A stretch of 64,000 bases of DNA from Pyrenochaeta sp. MPI-SDFR-AT-0127 (lineage: Eukaryota; Ascomycota; Dothideomycetes; Pleosporales; Cucurbitariaceae). Below, one piece after another: positions 34,621 to 46,011 of the stretch (the first letter of the stretch is position 1; the number at the start of each line of letters is the position of its first letter). The position numbers and the translations under genes are program-made. The stretch is from NCBI GenBank assembly GCA_020747015.1, contig JAGTJM010000013.1, forward strand, positions 62,001 to 126,000, written 5' to 3'. The notes beneath the pieces are model-generated. The model had not been told where the DNA came from. It ran no database searches and saw only the letters and a list, made by a program, of their open reading frames with translations.

Positions 34621-34728
34621 CGAAGCCCATGGGGATCGAACCCACAACCTTTGGTGAACAAGTTGAAGAAGACAACTGCTGATGTTTTCATACCGAAAAC
34701 CAACGCGCTACCATTGCGCCAAGGCTCC
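34621..34728 (-). tRNA. tRNA-Arg (anticodon TCG) with intron
   Basis: Read on the minus strand from 34728, a full cloverleaf forms: acceptor stem GGAGCCT pairs with GGGCTTC (two G-T wobbles); the D-arm has GCGC/GCGC with G18-G19 in the loop; the anticodon stem is TTGGT/ACCAA; and the T-arm has GTGGG/CCCAT around loop TTCGATC. The discriminator base is G. The anticodon TCG is at 34694-34696 and reads CGA. A 36-base intron (34657-34692) sits one base after the anticodon, the usual site for nuclear tRNA introns. The intron start can pair with the anticodon region (GTTTTC with GAAAAC), as in other intron-containing pre-tRNAs. Six T directly after the gene form the Pol III terminator. CCA is not encoded, as expected in eukaryotes. 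Confidence 0.9.
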
Positions 34729-35571
34729 TATTGTGCTTTTGATGAAAGAATTGGATGATTAAATAGCATATATTGTCCGCTATCCTTTTGACACTATATA
34801 GCTTTGACCGTGAAGATCGAGTCTTACTAGTGGGTCCACATCACTCGCATACGGTGGGTATTGGAGGGTTGTGATAAAGTGGGGTTGGTAAGTGGGGTAA
34901 ACCGGGCTTCTTATGTAACAGGTCGCTTCCACAGCGCAGAGGACTACGATTTGCGTGTCAAAGATTCTCGGTATCCACATACGCGCTTTTTCAGCTTCTT
35001 CATCGTGGTTGGTAAGGTCTCGCCTTGGTGATGTTCCTCGATGTGGTGGGAGAAGTGTCGCACTCCTATGGGCGTTGGAGTTTCAACCAGCCAGGGCTGC
35101 TTTGCAAAGACTTGTGTATCACGATAAAGACATAGCTTGCATTGGGGCGCCACTCAAGTTGAGGATAGCGAGGCATCGGCGGGGACTGGCATGTAATTTC
35201 AGACATGTTCTCACTTGTTTCACGTCAATCAAATCGGCAAAGGTTGTGGAACTCTTGTAGAATTCGTATGCTATCTGTGCTCAAAAAACGCCTGCCATGG
35301 GGGTATAGTATGCTCAACCTAGTAGATCCGTTTTCGTTTCTAAGCGAGTGTGCGTCCGCCGCATATGGACAGGGAAGGTAGACAGTAAATGAAAAAAAGG
35401 TACAAAATGCTGTAACAAGGCCCGGTCCGACCCCAGTCTGCTTCATGCAAAAGCAACAGAAGCAGGAGGGAAGGGGGGAAAGAACTGAAGATGTCTATAG
35501 TATTCGGTATCCATCAAGGACTCCGAGTATCACCACTCTTTGCGGTGTTGGGCGTCAAAGGGGGGATGCGT
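34729..35571. other. Intergenic region
   Basis: 5' flank of the tRNA and 3' flank of the glucanase gene. No gene recognised. Confidence 0.45.
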
Positions 35572-37902
35572 TTACGCCTGAGCAAAGATTGCTAGCGTAG
35601 CGCAGAAGTTCGAACGATTGTCCGCGTCCTTGGCTAGGCCTTGACCACCCGAGGTGATCATGTTAACGGAGGCTTTTGTTGACAGGCCGAACCAGTTGAC
35701 GTTGGTTGAATTCTCGATCTGGTTCATGTGCTCCTGGCAGTTCTGTAGTGGGACACAGGTCTGAGCATAGTTGTCAAAGAAGGAGTAGGTGCCCGAGCCG
35801 TAGTTCCAAATGCTCTCGCTATCAATGACGCGAACGGCCCAGGCCGATGTAAGTTGGCTCATATCGGGATCGAAAAACTTGTCATTCTTGGTGAAGGGAA
35901 CGTTGGCAGCGGGATTGGGCTGATAATACGGCGTCTCAGTCTGGATAGCGCCGTACCAGATGTCTTTAGCACCCTGGAAATGGTATTGCGAAAGCTGCGA
36001 ATGCTCAGAGGCAGTACCGTAAAGCCAGACAGGGCCTTGTGACTCGACTAGCATGCCACGACCGTTGTAGATGTCGATTTGGGCGTGATCGGCCTGGTCA
36101 AGCTCGTGATCAGCAGTCCACAGCCAAACATTCTCAAAGTAGCCGTTTGAGTTCTTTGTGATATGCAGCTGCATGAAAGACCCGATGCACTCTGGGTTGG
36201 GCGCATGCTGCTTTTCAGGGGTTTTCTTGCAGTTGGAAGACTGGAGCTTGGTGCCTTCGAACCCGCCGACACGGAAATGGACATCCCAAAGACCAGCCTG
36301 GCCGTTCTCAGCGTTAATGTTCCACTCCATCAAGATACCACCTGGAGCTGGGCCCTGTGTACTGATGATGAGGTCAGAGGCTTCGAAGGAACCCTTTTCG
36401 CCACTCTTTGTGCCCACCTGGAAACCAGGCTTAGGATCGGCCATGTTACCGAAGAACTTGCCGGTGATGAAGAACATGCTGTAGACCTCGCCAACCATCT
36501 TGATATTCTTCGCAGCAGGGATTATGATAGTCTTGGTGATGAGGTAGGCACCGTGGTCGACGTGCAGGATCTGGCCATCTTGAAGACCGTCAATCGCAGC
36601 TTGGATAGCAGCCGTATCATCAGTCGCGCCGTCACCCTTGGCACCCTTGGACTTAAGGCTGACGAAGTTCGAAACGGGAACATTCTCGTACTGCGGCTTG
36701 CTGCGCTCGAACCAACCGTTCTGGCCCAGGAGGCTCTGAGGCTTCGTAGGTGCGCCATTAACATCACCCTGAATGCGACCCTGCTGGGAACCAGCAGCCA
36801 GAGCATTACCCTGAGCCCAGGTCTGGATCTTCTTGCCACCAGGAACGATAACGTTGCCACTGGCGCCCTGAACAGCAACCGTGGAGCCAGTGAAATCGAC
36901 GTTGTCCAAGATGAGTGTTCCTCCAGTAGTTGGAATGCTGTTCTCTGTGAATGAAGAGTTGATGCCGATGGGAGTGTTGACAAGCTTGCTGTCGAGCAAA
37001 AGAACAGATCCAACAGTCTGGTTCGCAGGGCTATTGGCCATGTCGAGACCAACCTTGCAGTTATTGATAAAGATACTCTTATAGGTGAAGAGCCAGTTCC
37101 AATTCTGGTAGATGGCGGTGCCGCAATCATTGAAGGTCAAATTGCGGACAGTGAATTGCTGCGACCCCATGAAGGCACCAACCGCGCCGCCATTGAATAC
37201 TAGATCGGTCATGAAACCGCCGGAGCCGTTGTCCTGGAAGATACCCTTCTGATCAGCGCCAGCCTCGCCCTTCGCCATCTCGAAGACAATGTTCTGGAGG
37301 CTGGTGGCCTGGGAAACCTGCCAATGAATACCAGCAGCCGCCTTGGTGGCCGAGATATCAATGACAAAGTTTCGGACCTGGCGATAGAAATTGTTTTGAT
37401 TTGTATACCAATTTGCGCCATCTCCACCAGGAATATATGGGTCGGCATCTATCAAGCCCATACCCTCGAAAGCCGCTGTTGCCTTGAGAACGGGCATATT
37501 GAGAGGGTCGCCGACGAATTGTGTGTAGTAGTACTGAATGAGGGGCTGGCTGATGATGTAGGTTCCAGCAGGGAAGTAGATGAGGGCAGGGGTCGTGGTG
37601 GATGAGTCGCAGCCCTCGCCACATCGATTGCCCTCCGCAATGATTTTGTTGATAATTGCGGTGTCATCGGTAACACCGTCACCCTTAGCACCGAGCTCCT
37701 TAACATTGCGAAATACTTTGTAGGTAGCCGGCGTAGGATTGAAAGGGGCTTGACCCTGGCGCTTGATTTGCTCAAGCCAATAGCCAGAACCGCCGGCCTG
37801 TGGTGGATTTGCTGCTTGTGCAACCGGCACTGCAGTGGAAGGTGTTGCGGAAAGAAATACGCGCAGCGTCAGAAGCAACGCACCGGCGCTAAAGGCGACC
37901 AT
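35572..37902 (-). CDS. Secreted exo-beta-1,3-glucanase, glycoside hydrolase family 55
   Basis: Cleaves glucose or short oligomers from beta-1,3-glucan of cell walls or storage glucan. Intronless, 776 residues from the ATG at 37902. The N-terminus looks like a signal peptide (hydrophobic A-G-A-L-L-L-T-L-R-V-F-L, cleavage near A-V-P-V-A-Q-A). Two right-handed beta-helix modules are visible, each opening with the pectate-lyase-3 type signature: V-K-E-L-G-A-K-G-D-G-V-T-D-D-T (about residue 68) and L-K-S-K-G-A-K-G-D-G-A-T-D-D-T (about 410). The second half has the family's W-N-I-N-A-E-N-G-Q-A-G-L-W-D-V-H stretch. Length and twin-module layout are standard for GH55. It is likely extracellular, for wall remodelling, nutrition or attack on other fungi. 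Confidence 0.95.
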   Translation of the reverse strand: MVAFSAGALLLTLRVFLSATPSTAVPVAQAANPPQAGGSGYWLEQIKRQGQAPFNPTPATYKVFRNVKELGAKGDGVTDDTAIINKIIAEGNRCGEGCDSSTTTPALIYFPAGTYIISQPLIQYYYTQFVGDPLNMPVLKATAAFEGMGLIDADPYIPGGDGANWYTNQNNFYRQVRNFVIDISATKAAAGIHWQVSQATSLQNIVFEMAKGEAGADQKGIFQDNGSGGFMTDLVFNGGAVGAFMGSQQFTVRNLTFNDCGTAIYQNWNWLFTYKSIFINNCKVGLDMANSPANQTVGSVLLLDSKLVNTPIGINSSFTENSIPTTGGTLILDNVDFTGSTVAVQGASGNVIVPGGKKIQTWAQGNALAAGSQQGRIQGDVNGAPTKPQSLLGQNGWFERSKPQYENVPVSNFVSLKSKGAKGDGATDDTAAIQAAIDGLQDGQILHVDHGAYLITKTIIIPAAKNIKMVGEVYSMFFITGKFFGNMADPKPGFQVGTKSGEKGSFEASDLIISTQGPAPGGILMEWNINAENGQAGLWDVHFRVGGFEGTKLQSSNCKKTPEKQHAPNPECIGSFMQLHITKNSNGYFENVWLWTADHELDQADHAQIDIYNGRGMLVESQGPVWLYGTASEHSQLSQYHFQGAKDIWYGAIQTETPYYQPNPAANVPFTKNDKFFDPDMSQLTSAWAVRVIDSESIWNYGSGTYSFFDNYAQTCVPLQNCQEHMNQIENSTNVNWFGLSTKASVNMITSGGQGLAKDADNRSNFCATLAIFAQA

Positions 37903-39920
37903 AATGGCGGTGCGTGCGTTGAAGTTTGGTGTTGCAAAACGTCGAAAGAATGATCCAGCAGACTGGAAAAGAAATCGTCAGTTGGCCCGCAAAGACGAGT
38001 TGCCCGTTGCTAAAACGCTGTTGTTGTGCAGAATTCTGAAAGTGTGGAAGTCGTAGTTGAAGGTTGCTCGGCAACGAAAGTTGGAGAAAGGTACAAATGT
38101 TGTGAGCAGAGCTCTTGAACGATTGAATGAATGACTCAGAACAATAGGAATGGAAGACACGAAAAGGTGCTGTGAGCTGACAGGCTGTCTGCGTGAAGAA
38201 GGAGACGGTGAAAGAATGGGCCGGACGTTGTATAAGTACAGAGCATTCAAGAATGGACTTACAATAGTAACGTCACGCCAATCAGGTTTATTGAAACACG
38301 GTGTTTCAAGTTTCGAATAGCCGGGGTGTCCTCTTCGCTCTGCTGTGCTGGGCCCACCGTACCCGGCACCGAATAGATATTTTATATGCGCATCTGCATT
38401 GTGATACCAGCGCTCTTTTGACGCCTCTTCATTATGCTCTACCGCTGTCGCCGATCCATACAACCTGCCATCATTCTCTCTCGCCTCATGATATGGCCGT
38501 GTGGCCATGTCTTCCAGCCGCATTCCAGGCTGTACCGGGTGCCGAGGAAGGGTTCAGGAATGTGTGACCTTTACCCCTCGCGCCCATCCAAGATTACCCA
38601 GGGCTGCTACTAACAGGGGCCACCAAACCTGTCTTCGTAGTTGTCGAAAAGCGCGTGAAACACCAGGGCGACGTTGGCCAGTCGTGAATGTGGGTGTTCT
38701 GAGGTTCCATGCGAGGCGAGTGTTCTCTCCTTGGCTGCAGGGATATCCAATGATAGACGCCACAGCCGTCTGAAACGATCCTCAAACACAACCCTATCGA
38801 TAGGCCCTCACGCGCTCTCATTCGCTTGCCGGAAAATAGTTGAGTCGCCAGCGCTTCAACAGGCCGCGGGCAAGGGACCAAGTGGTTGCGACGGGCCGCC
38901 AGGAGATCTCGCTTGGGCGCACTGCGCATCGCTGGTCTACCACAGCAAGGCTTCTAAAAGAGTCATCATGCCAGCGCATGATTCAATCACATCTATGTGC
39001 CGGACCAAGCCTCGGAACTACCAGCTCGTGCAATACGTAGAATACCTTGCTTGTGGATATTTGGTGGTGGAGAGACACTCGGCCTCCCCTTGATTGAAGC
39101 GTTTGTGCACAACGTTGCGCGAGCCTTACGGATAGAGCATAACTGCCGAAGGGCCTTCCCAAAATGCCCCGCCCCGAGCACCCTTCATAGAAACAGGTAA
39201 AGATCAAGGAACACAGTAGTCGACCAATCGTTGCCCACCGAGATACATTTCTGGTAGTTTGTTTCCATGCAGACTGGGATTCTCTTGCAATAGGGCGCCC
39301 CAGTTATGCCAGGTACAAACGGAGGGCCAGGGTACTTTTAATATACGGAGCCTAGACTTGTAGATCCTTCATGCTCAATGCAACCTCCTTTTCTATCTGT
39401 CCAATAGCAACCCGCATGTGCACACTGCAAAATCCAACAAAGCGCGAAGAGACAAGTCGAGATACTACAGCATCAGGATCCCCTAAGGACTTGAGTCCTG
39501 GACAACTTGTCTCGAAACGCAGGAATCGACTTTTGCATAGTTGCCTAAGCGACAATGGCAAAATAGCGTGCATAATCTTGAGCTTCGACAAAGTTCAGCA
39601 GAGCCTTTCCTTCTCTTAGTAGTACTTAGTAATTCAACGCAAATTCTTGTCTTAATGATCGTAGTCATGCATTGGAGCGCTCATCGGATGAATGACAAAT
39701 AAACAGATAAGCTACTCGTAGGAAGGATGAACAAAGTTGAGTTTGAACTACATAGAAGCCTCTTAAGCTTAAAAAGCCAAAAGTGTTGCTATGTCTGAGA
39801 AACTCGGAACACGATCAGCCAGTCGTAAGGTAGAGGGATTCGTCGGCTCTCGACATTTGTAAGGGGTTTATGAAGCTAGTCGGCAAGCGTCTAAGTATCA
39901 CACTTTTTGTGCTTAGACAC
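37903..39920. other. Long intergenic region (2.0 kb)
   Basis: Promoter of the glucanase gene (a TATA-like stretch lies about 330 bases upstream of its ATG on the minus strand) and the 3' flank of the aminotransferase gene. The 181-codon minus frame at 37978-38523 begins without ATG and is low-complexity; it is probably leader or promoter. Confidence 0.45.
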
Positions 39921-41891
39921 TTACCAGAAGTTCCCTGAATCACCTTCTGCCGTGGGCAATCGAGTATTGTAGTCGCCTCTGGTCGCCTCATCTTGCATGT
40001 TACGAATCACTTGCGCAAGGCGTTGGATGCCTTCGGCAAGTATATCCTCGTCTTCCCACTGGTGCATTATTAGCGTCAGTCATCATGGAAGATAAAAGTA
40101 AATACCGCAAAGCAGATCCTGATGTCATTGCTGAAAGAAGTGCCGGGATGTTTTGTGTCGCCAGGAACCTAGATTTGTGAGCTGTGAATCCAATTCGGCG
40201 AAGAGCAAGCTTACTTCAAAGATATCACCCTGTGTACACACTTGTGTTAGTTTTCCCCAAATCTAGATCCGAGGCTGAAAATTGTACTCACCGGCGCCAC
40301 TACGACGTTCTCTTCATCTTTTGCACGTTGCGCAAGCGCGGCGCCTTTCAACGGTGAAGGTAACGTCAACCAGATAAAGTATCCGCCAACAATCTCACGA
40401 TCCATTTGAGGAAGGCGAACACCGAGCGGGATCAGCTCTTTGTGTATCGCCTCTACCATTCGACGGTACCGTTTGCCGTATATTGGCTGAAGTTCCTCTA
40501 GCACGAAACGCTGAAGTTCTCCGGTTTCCAGTGTTTCGCCCACGAAACAAGCTGTCAACTGGCTAGGTGATCCACCCGAACGGCTCGAACCTCTAAAACA
40601 TTGTCAGCTGTCGTTGCCTACAAGCTCTGAAATATGAGACATGACACAAGGCAGCAACTTCGGGCTTCCCGGGTGAGCTGTAGAATATGCCCAACATGTT
40701 GCTTACGTTTGTGATACTCCGTACGCCAACTTTACTGTCCCTTCACACCAACCTGTCCTCAAACCAGGACCACATATTTTAGAGAAGCTACCGTTCGAAG
40801 CAGCGTTGCCGAAGCCATCTGCGCCATTTCTTTCGGCACCGCCGTCGAGGTATCGGTCAATGTCAACGATCCGAGGCATTACCGCCTTATCCATGGAAAG
40901 CGTTTGAGGAGTGAGACTGGATGACCATTGCAAGAAATCGTACACATCATCGGTGATTATCAGCGCATCATACTCCCTTGCTAGCCGTACTAAAGCCTCT
41001 CTCCTCCTCAGACTCATGGTCTTGAAAGACGGGTTACTGAAAGTAGGGACCGCATAAATAATGTGCTTGTATACTTTACCCCAAGGACGATTCGGTTTGA
41101 GACGCTGGTCGTGTCAGCTGTAAGTCAAGAGCATGGCATTTTGGACAGCGAATGAACAACATGATGGTGTAACGGCACCTTGCGAGGCCTGGTTATCACC
41201 TTGCGGCATCTCTGGAGATTGGCCCTTCAGCGCGCACAGTACGACTTACGGGCTCAGTATTTTCATCACTTCTTGGATTCTCCTCACTTTTTTTAATTTG
41301 CTCTTCAAGGAATTCCATGTCAATACCTTCATCATCTTCAGGGACGGCTCGAAGTTTTTTGTGGAATCCTGCATCGTCGAAGATTCGGAATGAAAGCATA
41401 TAGGCTGGTGCGACTATCCATATATTCCTTGTGTATACAGGATCCGTAAACACTTGCAATAGACATGCCAAATTCTGCGAGGCGCCCCCGGTGATGCAAA
41501 TTCGTTCATCCGCTATCGCATCAGTAGGTTGGTAGAATTTTGTCAGCCAGGACGCGATATTTTTACGCAGACGTGCGTCTCCAGCATCAGGGCCATAACA
41601 CATAGCCGGAAAAGCCAAGGCCTGGTTTTTGAGCACATTGTGGGTCGCCTTGTCAAGCAATTGCGTAGGAAGTAGCGACAGATTGGGCCATCTGAAACAA
41701 TTAGCAATGAAATGGCAGTGCTATTGGGCCACGTAATGTCCCAAAAGGGTTGCGAAGCGTTGAGTGAGAAGTTGCAGGGGAAGGGAAAGCTCGGTTGAAT
41801 GGTGTGGGCTGGAGCTTACATGCCCTCTTAGAAGATTGATGAGCTTTTTCGGACTGGTCTTTGATCCGACGGCGTCCGAAAAGGCACCCAT
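39921..41891 (-). CDS. PLP-dependent aminotransferase, class I/II
   Basis: Transfers amino groups between amino acids and 2-oxo acids; related to fungal 2-aminoadipate, aromatic and valine-pyruvate aminotransferases, exact substrate unknown. Seven exons in gene order: 41824-41891, 41250-41691, 40707-41104, 40292-40592, 40215-40229, 40106-40168 and 39921-40058, total 474 residues. The N-terminal I-N-L-L-R-G-W-P-N spans the first join. Further motifs are M-C-Y-G-P-D-A-G, the I-T-G-G-A-S-Q-N cofactor loop, A-P-A-Y (PLP stacking region), V-P-T-F-S-N-P-S, T-D-D-V-Y-D, the Schiff-base K279 in S-F-S-K-I-x-G-P-G-L-R-T-G-W, and G-S-S-R-S-G-G after it. Intron 1 needs a GC donor and exon 5 is 15 bases; both are supported by phase and motifs. 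Confidence 0.9.
40215..40229 (-). other. 15-base microexon of the aminotransferase gene
   Basis: Codes for G-D-I-F-E. It is flanked by a CACAG acceptor and GTAAGC donor, both phase 0. Joining A-P before it and V-P-G-D after it gives a continuous segment matching the family's conserved loop. Confidence 0.75.
41692..41823 (-). other. GC-AG intron 1 of the aminotransferase gene
   Basis: Minus-strand donor GG|GCATGT, acceptor GTTTCAG. Only this donor gives phase 2 and restores L-L-R-G-W-P; the nearby GT (four bases on, GTAAGC) would shift the frame. Confidence 0.7.
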
Positions 41892-42947
41892 TTTGCTTTA
41901 TTTTCGGCAATACTTTTGTCTTCAGAAGTATTGGACAAGTATTGAATGCTGAGGAAGCCGTATTCGAGTGACGGGAGGTGTAACCCTTGCGGCGGAATAC
42001 GGATGTAGATGTGGCCTGTGCAAGCGTGATCGGGCGATAATGGCTCTGCTACGCGGATGTCGTAGAGTCCTTCGGCTGATATCAGATGAAGCTTGCTCGG
42101 AGATGAATGTTTGTGTGTAGCATTTGCCCGTTGCACACACACGCAGTAAGTCTCACGCTATGTAGATGGGACAAAGGGCGCGTTTTTGACAGCCCTAAGC
42201 CATTCTATGCACAGTTATCGATACGGCAAAAGGTACGTCATCTTTCGCTAAAATTCGATGTCCCATGCGCCAGGGGCCTTCATTGGTATTCAAGAGGTAC
42301 AATAGTGGCACAGGACTCACTCCCACACACTCGGAGAATCATGTATTGGGGGCTTCTCAGGTGCAGGTTGCGGCTCAAAACCGCGTCAACGCTGACGGAC
42401 GAGTCTTTGACACAGGCGAGCGTCGAAACTGCACGGGTGCGGCTTGTGTCCGCTCCGACCACGGTGGGCCTCGTCCGCAGCTTTGAGGCGCAGGTCACCC
42501 AGTTGTCCTACACGAGGATCTTTCCTCTACAGAAAGGGGCTAAAAGCCTGGCCGGGCGTGCGGTCTACAAATAACATCTGCAAAGCTTAATTCTGAAGCC
42601 AATAGCAGCTGGCTGCCGGCAGAGCCCACATTGTGGCAACTCAGTTGAGTCGTCATATGCCTCCTGCACTGCGCTAGGCATGGTTGGCCATTTGTTTCAA
42701 CGAGGCCCGGATCTGCCACGGCAGAGACACAGCAAATATAGAAGCCTTGGTCCTGCCTAGTTTCTTGAACACTCCTACGAGTACTCGTTTCCATAGTAGC
42801 CGACTCATGTCCTGCATGGCGTTCTGTTAGTTGCTCAGCTTCATTCGATAGACTACATGTCACTCAACACGTAGTATTTTCACTCAACCAAACCGGCCAT
42901 CAGCTTCTGTCCGTCCCTTCTGCACATTGTGATCAGGTATTCTTACC
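41892..42947. other. Divergent promoter region
   Basis: Lies between the aminotransferase start and the next plus-strand gene. Overlapping short frames on both strands, none with motifs. Confidence 0.45.
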
Positions 42948-45606
42948 ATGCTGGGCCACAAGAAAAAGTCGAGCCACAGGCTATCGAGCCTGTTCTCTGG
43001 GGGGTCATCCGAGTCGCAAGAGAGCAAAGCTGCAAAGGCCAGTTCTGCGCCGTCTCCAGAGTCCGGCAACCGATTGAGCAAGGTCAAGAAGCGCGTTTCT
43101 TCGGGGATACATCTCACACCCGAATATCCCGCTCCAGCTCCACCACAGTCTGCGCGCGATGCCTCTCTCGCGAACCCCACCATTCAGCCTGTAGAGCCTG
43201 CAGCCGCGCTGGAACCCCTCGAACCTCCACCAACCCTCGAAGTCCCGTCGCGCAACGCATCGCCGTCTCGCGGTGGAAGCCGACCTGGTACACCGAATGC
43301 AGATGCATCTTCCGAGGGCAACCTGAAAAAGTTGAGGCGGAAGAGCAGGCTCTTTGGAGGTAGCCAGGGCAGCGATGGATCGGCTCCTGGCGCTGGACAT
43401 AGTAGACCCCTCGCATGGATTGTCGGACACAAGGGGAAGGTCCCCTATAATTTAACTATGTTGTTGAACGGCGAGAAGGTGGGTAGTCATGTGTCTTGGG
43501 CGGTGTCGTACCGACGTTTGCTAACAACGTGGAAAGGTTCCGGAACTTTGGGACGATGAGGGCGACACATTTGTTTACCTCTTTCCGCGAACGTCAAACA
43601 AGGGCCCTTCATTCCGCATCGACTCCTCTGTTTATGGGGCATCACAGCTGCTTACGCGGCTCGTACATGGCGCCTTGTACAGTGATTCATCAGTTGCCCC
43701 GTCGCACGAGTTGGCAGACCGCTCGTCGCGGCCAGTGTCCTCTGAAGCATTTGCACAGCAGTCGCGAACCGCATCCCCCGACCAGAGCCAGATAGGAAGC
43801 TCAGACGGATCAAAAGGCTCGAGAGCGCTGAGCGATGCGGTCGAGGATGACTACACCGAGAAGCACCTGTATATGCCGATTGCGCTGAGCTCAGATTCCG
43901 CCGTCACCCCACAGGAACCTCAACTGAATGCCCAGGACACAGACACGCTCGTGACCTACCGCAACTTCTTTGCGTTCCTCATCGGGCAGTCTCTTGTGGC
44001 CACAGAGCGACACTCTGAAATTTTCGTCATTTTCCTCCGCATAGCAGACATTCTATCGCACTATGCCTTCTCCAACGTTGACGGATCCACATTTGGCGAA
44101 GTGGCTGCCTCAAGTTTCGACTGCTACGTCGATGAGCTAACCCTCGCCGATGTCAGACATAGCCGCGAAAAAACAATCGAAGCTATCGTGCTCGGCGAAC
44201 GAATGCGCTCACTGTCACTCTATACCGAGGGTTTCGTTCATGCCGCCGGAAAGCTTGAGGCCATCAAGGAAATAGACTCCCCCACATACGCCATGATGAG
44301 CCACAAGACTGCAACCAGACTCGTGCGCGCTGCCATGGATCTCGACAACCGAGAAGCCACCATCAATGGCAAGCTGAAGGATTTTGAGTTCCCAAACATC
44401 TTTGCTGGTATCATGAATAGTGCCATGGCAAGCGAGGGCAAAGCAATCAGTTTCAAGAAATGGAGGGCTGCCTTCATGACAACGAGGTCCTTCATAGTGG
44501 ACTACTACAAAACAAAGTACGGGTCATGGCTGCCCAAAGCTAAATCCAAGAAGAACAGCCTGACAACGAGTGGGCTTAATCGACTAGTGCTGTTAGATAT
44601 CTATCGCGACATGTCTAATCTTTACGATCTTCTCGTAAACAGGAAGAATCTGACGATTCGAACTTCCGACGGTTTTCTAGGAGAAGACGAGGGAACTGAC
44701 ATCGAATCAGTCGTTCAACGCGCGCTAAGAAAAGTGCTCAGCGAATACGACCGTAGTACGCCACCTGTGCAGCCGCCCGTGCCCTTTGATCTCCCTTTGT
44801 ATCCAGTATCGTTTGGACCAAAATCTGGGGATGCTAAAAAGGACGCCAAGTTGCGGAGCAAAAAATTGCACAAAGATGAAATTGCAAAGATGCTCGGCCA
44901 ATCTCATAACCCTGATGCCGAGCAGCAAACTCCGTTCCTGGAGGCGTTCCGGCAGTTTGAGTTCAAGCAGGCCACGGGAGGTAACCTGGACGATCTTTGG
45001 GACCTGCGGTCCGGCCAATGGCTGTTCCTTTACGCAGTCATACAGTCTTTGCCTATGTTGGTTGTCGACGCTCCCGGTGTACGCTTCACCGAAGGTGTGG
45101 AGTACTTCTTGTGTGAGGTCCCCCGAAGCGGCGTCCCATGGGGACATGAGGACACGACTCGAGCGCGAACTTGGTTTGGTGTCGCAGGAGGAGCTCAAGT
45201 TGTCAGCCTGCCTACAGACATCGTTGAGCATGGTGTCGAAGGTGTTTTCCGTCGATCCCATTGCTGGAAGAAAGCTCAGCAGTGGGCAGCAGATGACACG
45301 CTTCTGACCGCAGCTATGCAAGAGCTTAATGCGAATGCGGCACCACTGCCTCCTCCACCGGGCTTGCTCGATCCTTCATCGGTCGGTGCTCGTTCACGAT
45401 CTCATAGCCCCGACCGACGACATGAGAGCGTTATGAACTTGGGGCTTGAAGCCCTACCTTTACCTCCTGGTGTTGCTCCGCCATCCGCCAACTCCCCTTT
45501 GTTAAGGCCAGCCTCGAGCAGTGATCCTAACAAGACCTTTGATGCCATATTAGGCACAAGCGCGGCTCCACCCACGAAATCTAAAGACAAAAAAAAGAGA
45601 AGATGA
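42948..45606 (+). CDS. Large conserved fungal protein of unknown function (DUF8004-like)
   Basis: Exons are 42948-43478 and 43537-45606 (866 residues); the 58-base GT-AG intron is phase 0 and joins N-G-E-K to V-P-E-L-W-D. The N-terminus is basic and Ser/Pro-rich (M-L-G-H-K-K-K-S-S-H-R). A globular region begins near P-L-A-W-I-V-G-H, continues through V-P-E-L-W-D-D-E-G-D-T-F-V-Y-L and covers about 500 residues, including an all-helical part (V-T-Y-R-N-F-F-A-F-L-I-G-Q-S-L-V) and W-D-L-R-S-G-Q-W-L-F-L-Y-A-V-I-Q. The C-terminal 110 residues are Pro-rich and end in a Lys/Arg cluster. From memory it matches proteins labelled DUF8004; function unknown. No TM or signal peptide, so probably cytosolic. 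Confidence 0.85.
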
Positions 45607-46011
45607 ACGACTAATGATTAAAAGTACTATAACCCATAGAAGTGTTTGGATCATTCTTGTGGACATTGTGATTTTCGAAGCATTTACTGGTTGTAGCCAT
45701 TCTGGCTGGCGGTTTGAATATTCAGCGAGTTTCCACAGTTGCATAGCCTTTATTTTTGAAGCAAAATAATACCAACAAGACAATATCAATGATACCCGTG
45801 GACGTGAGCCATGTCAATGCTTATCAGTTTCTCAGGCGTGCGTACCCGTCTATGCCCGGATCCGAGTCTTCGGTCCGAGCTGGCTCACCGCCCGCATTTC
45901 CGATATCGTTTCTACATGCCGCATTTGTGCACAAGCCCTTCCTACTTCAAGAAGCTCTTGTGAGCTGCAACTGCTTCAACTGCGGCCATTTTTACTCTTC
46001 GACTGCAAAAC
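45607..46011. other. Intergenic region upstream of sideroflexin
   Basis: A 103-codon frame starting at 45756 overlaps the sideroflexin first exon in another frame and has no family motif. Confidence 0.45.

Noticed and set aside
37978..38523. 181-codon minus frame upstream of the glucanase
   Set aside because: No ATG at its start, low-complexity Ser/Arg/His content, and it lies in the glucanase promoter; probably leader or chance.
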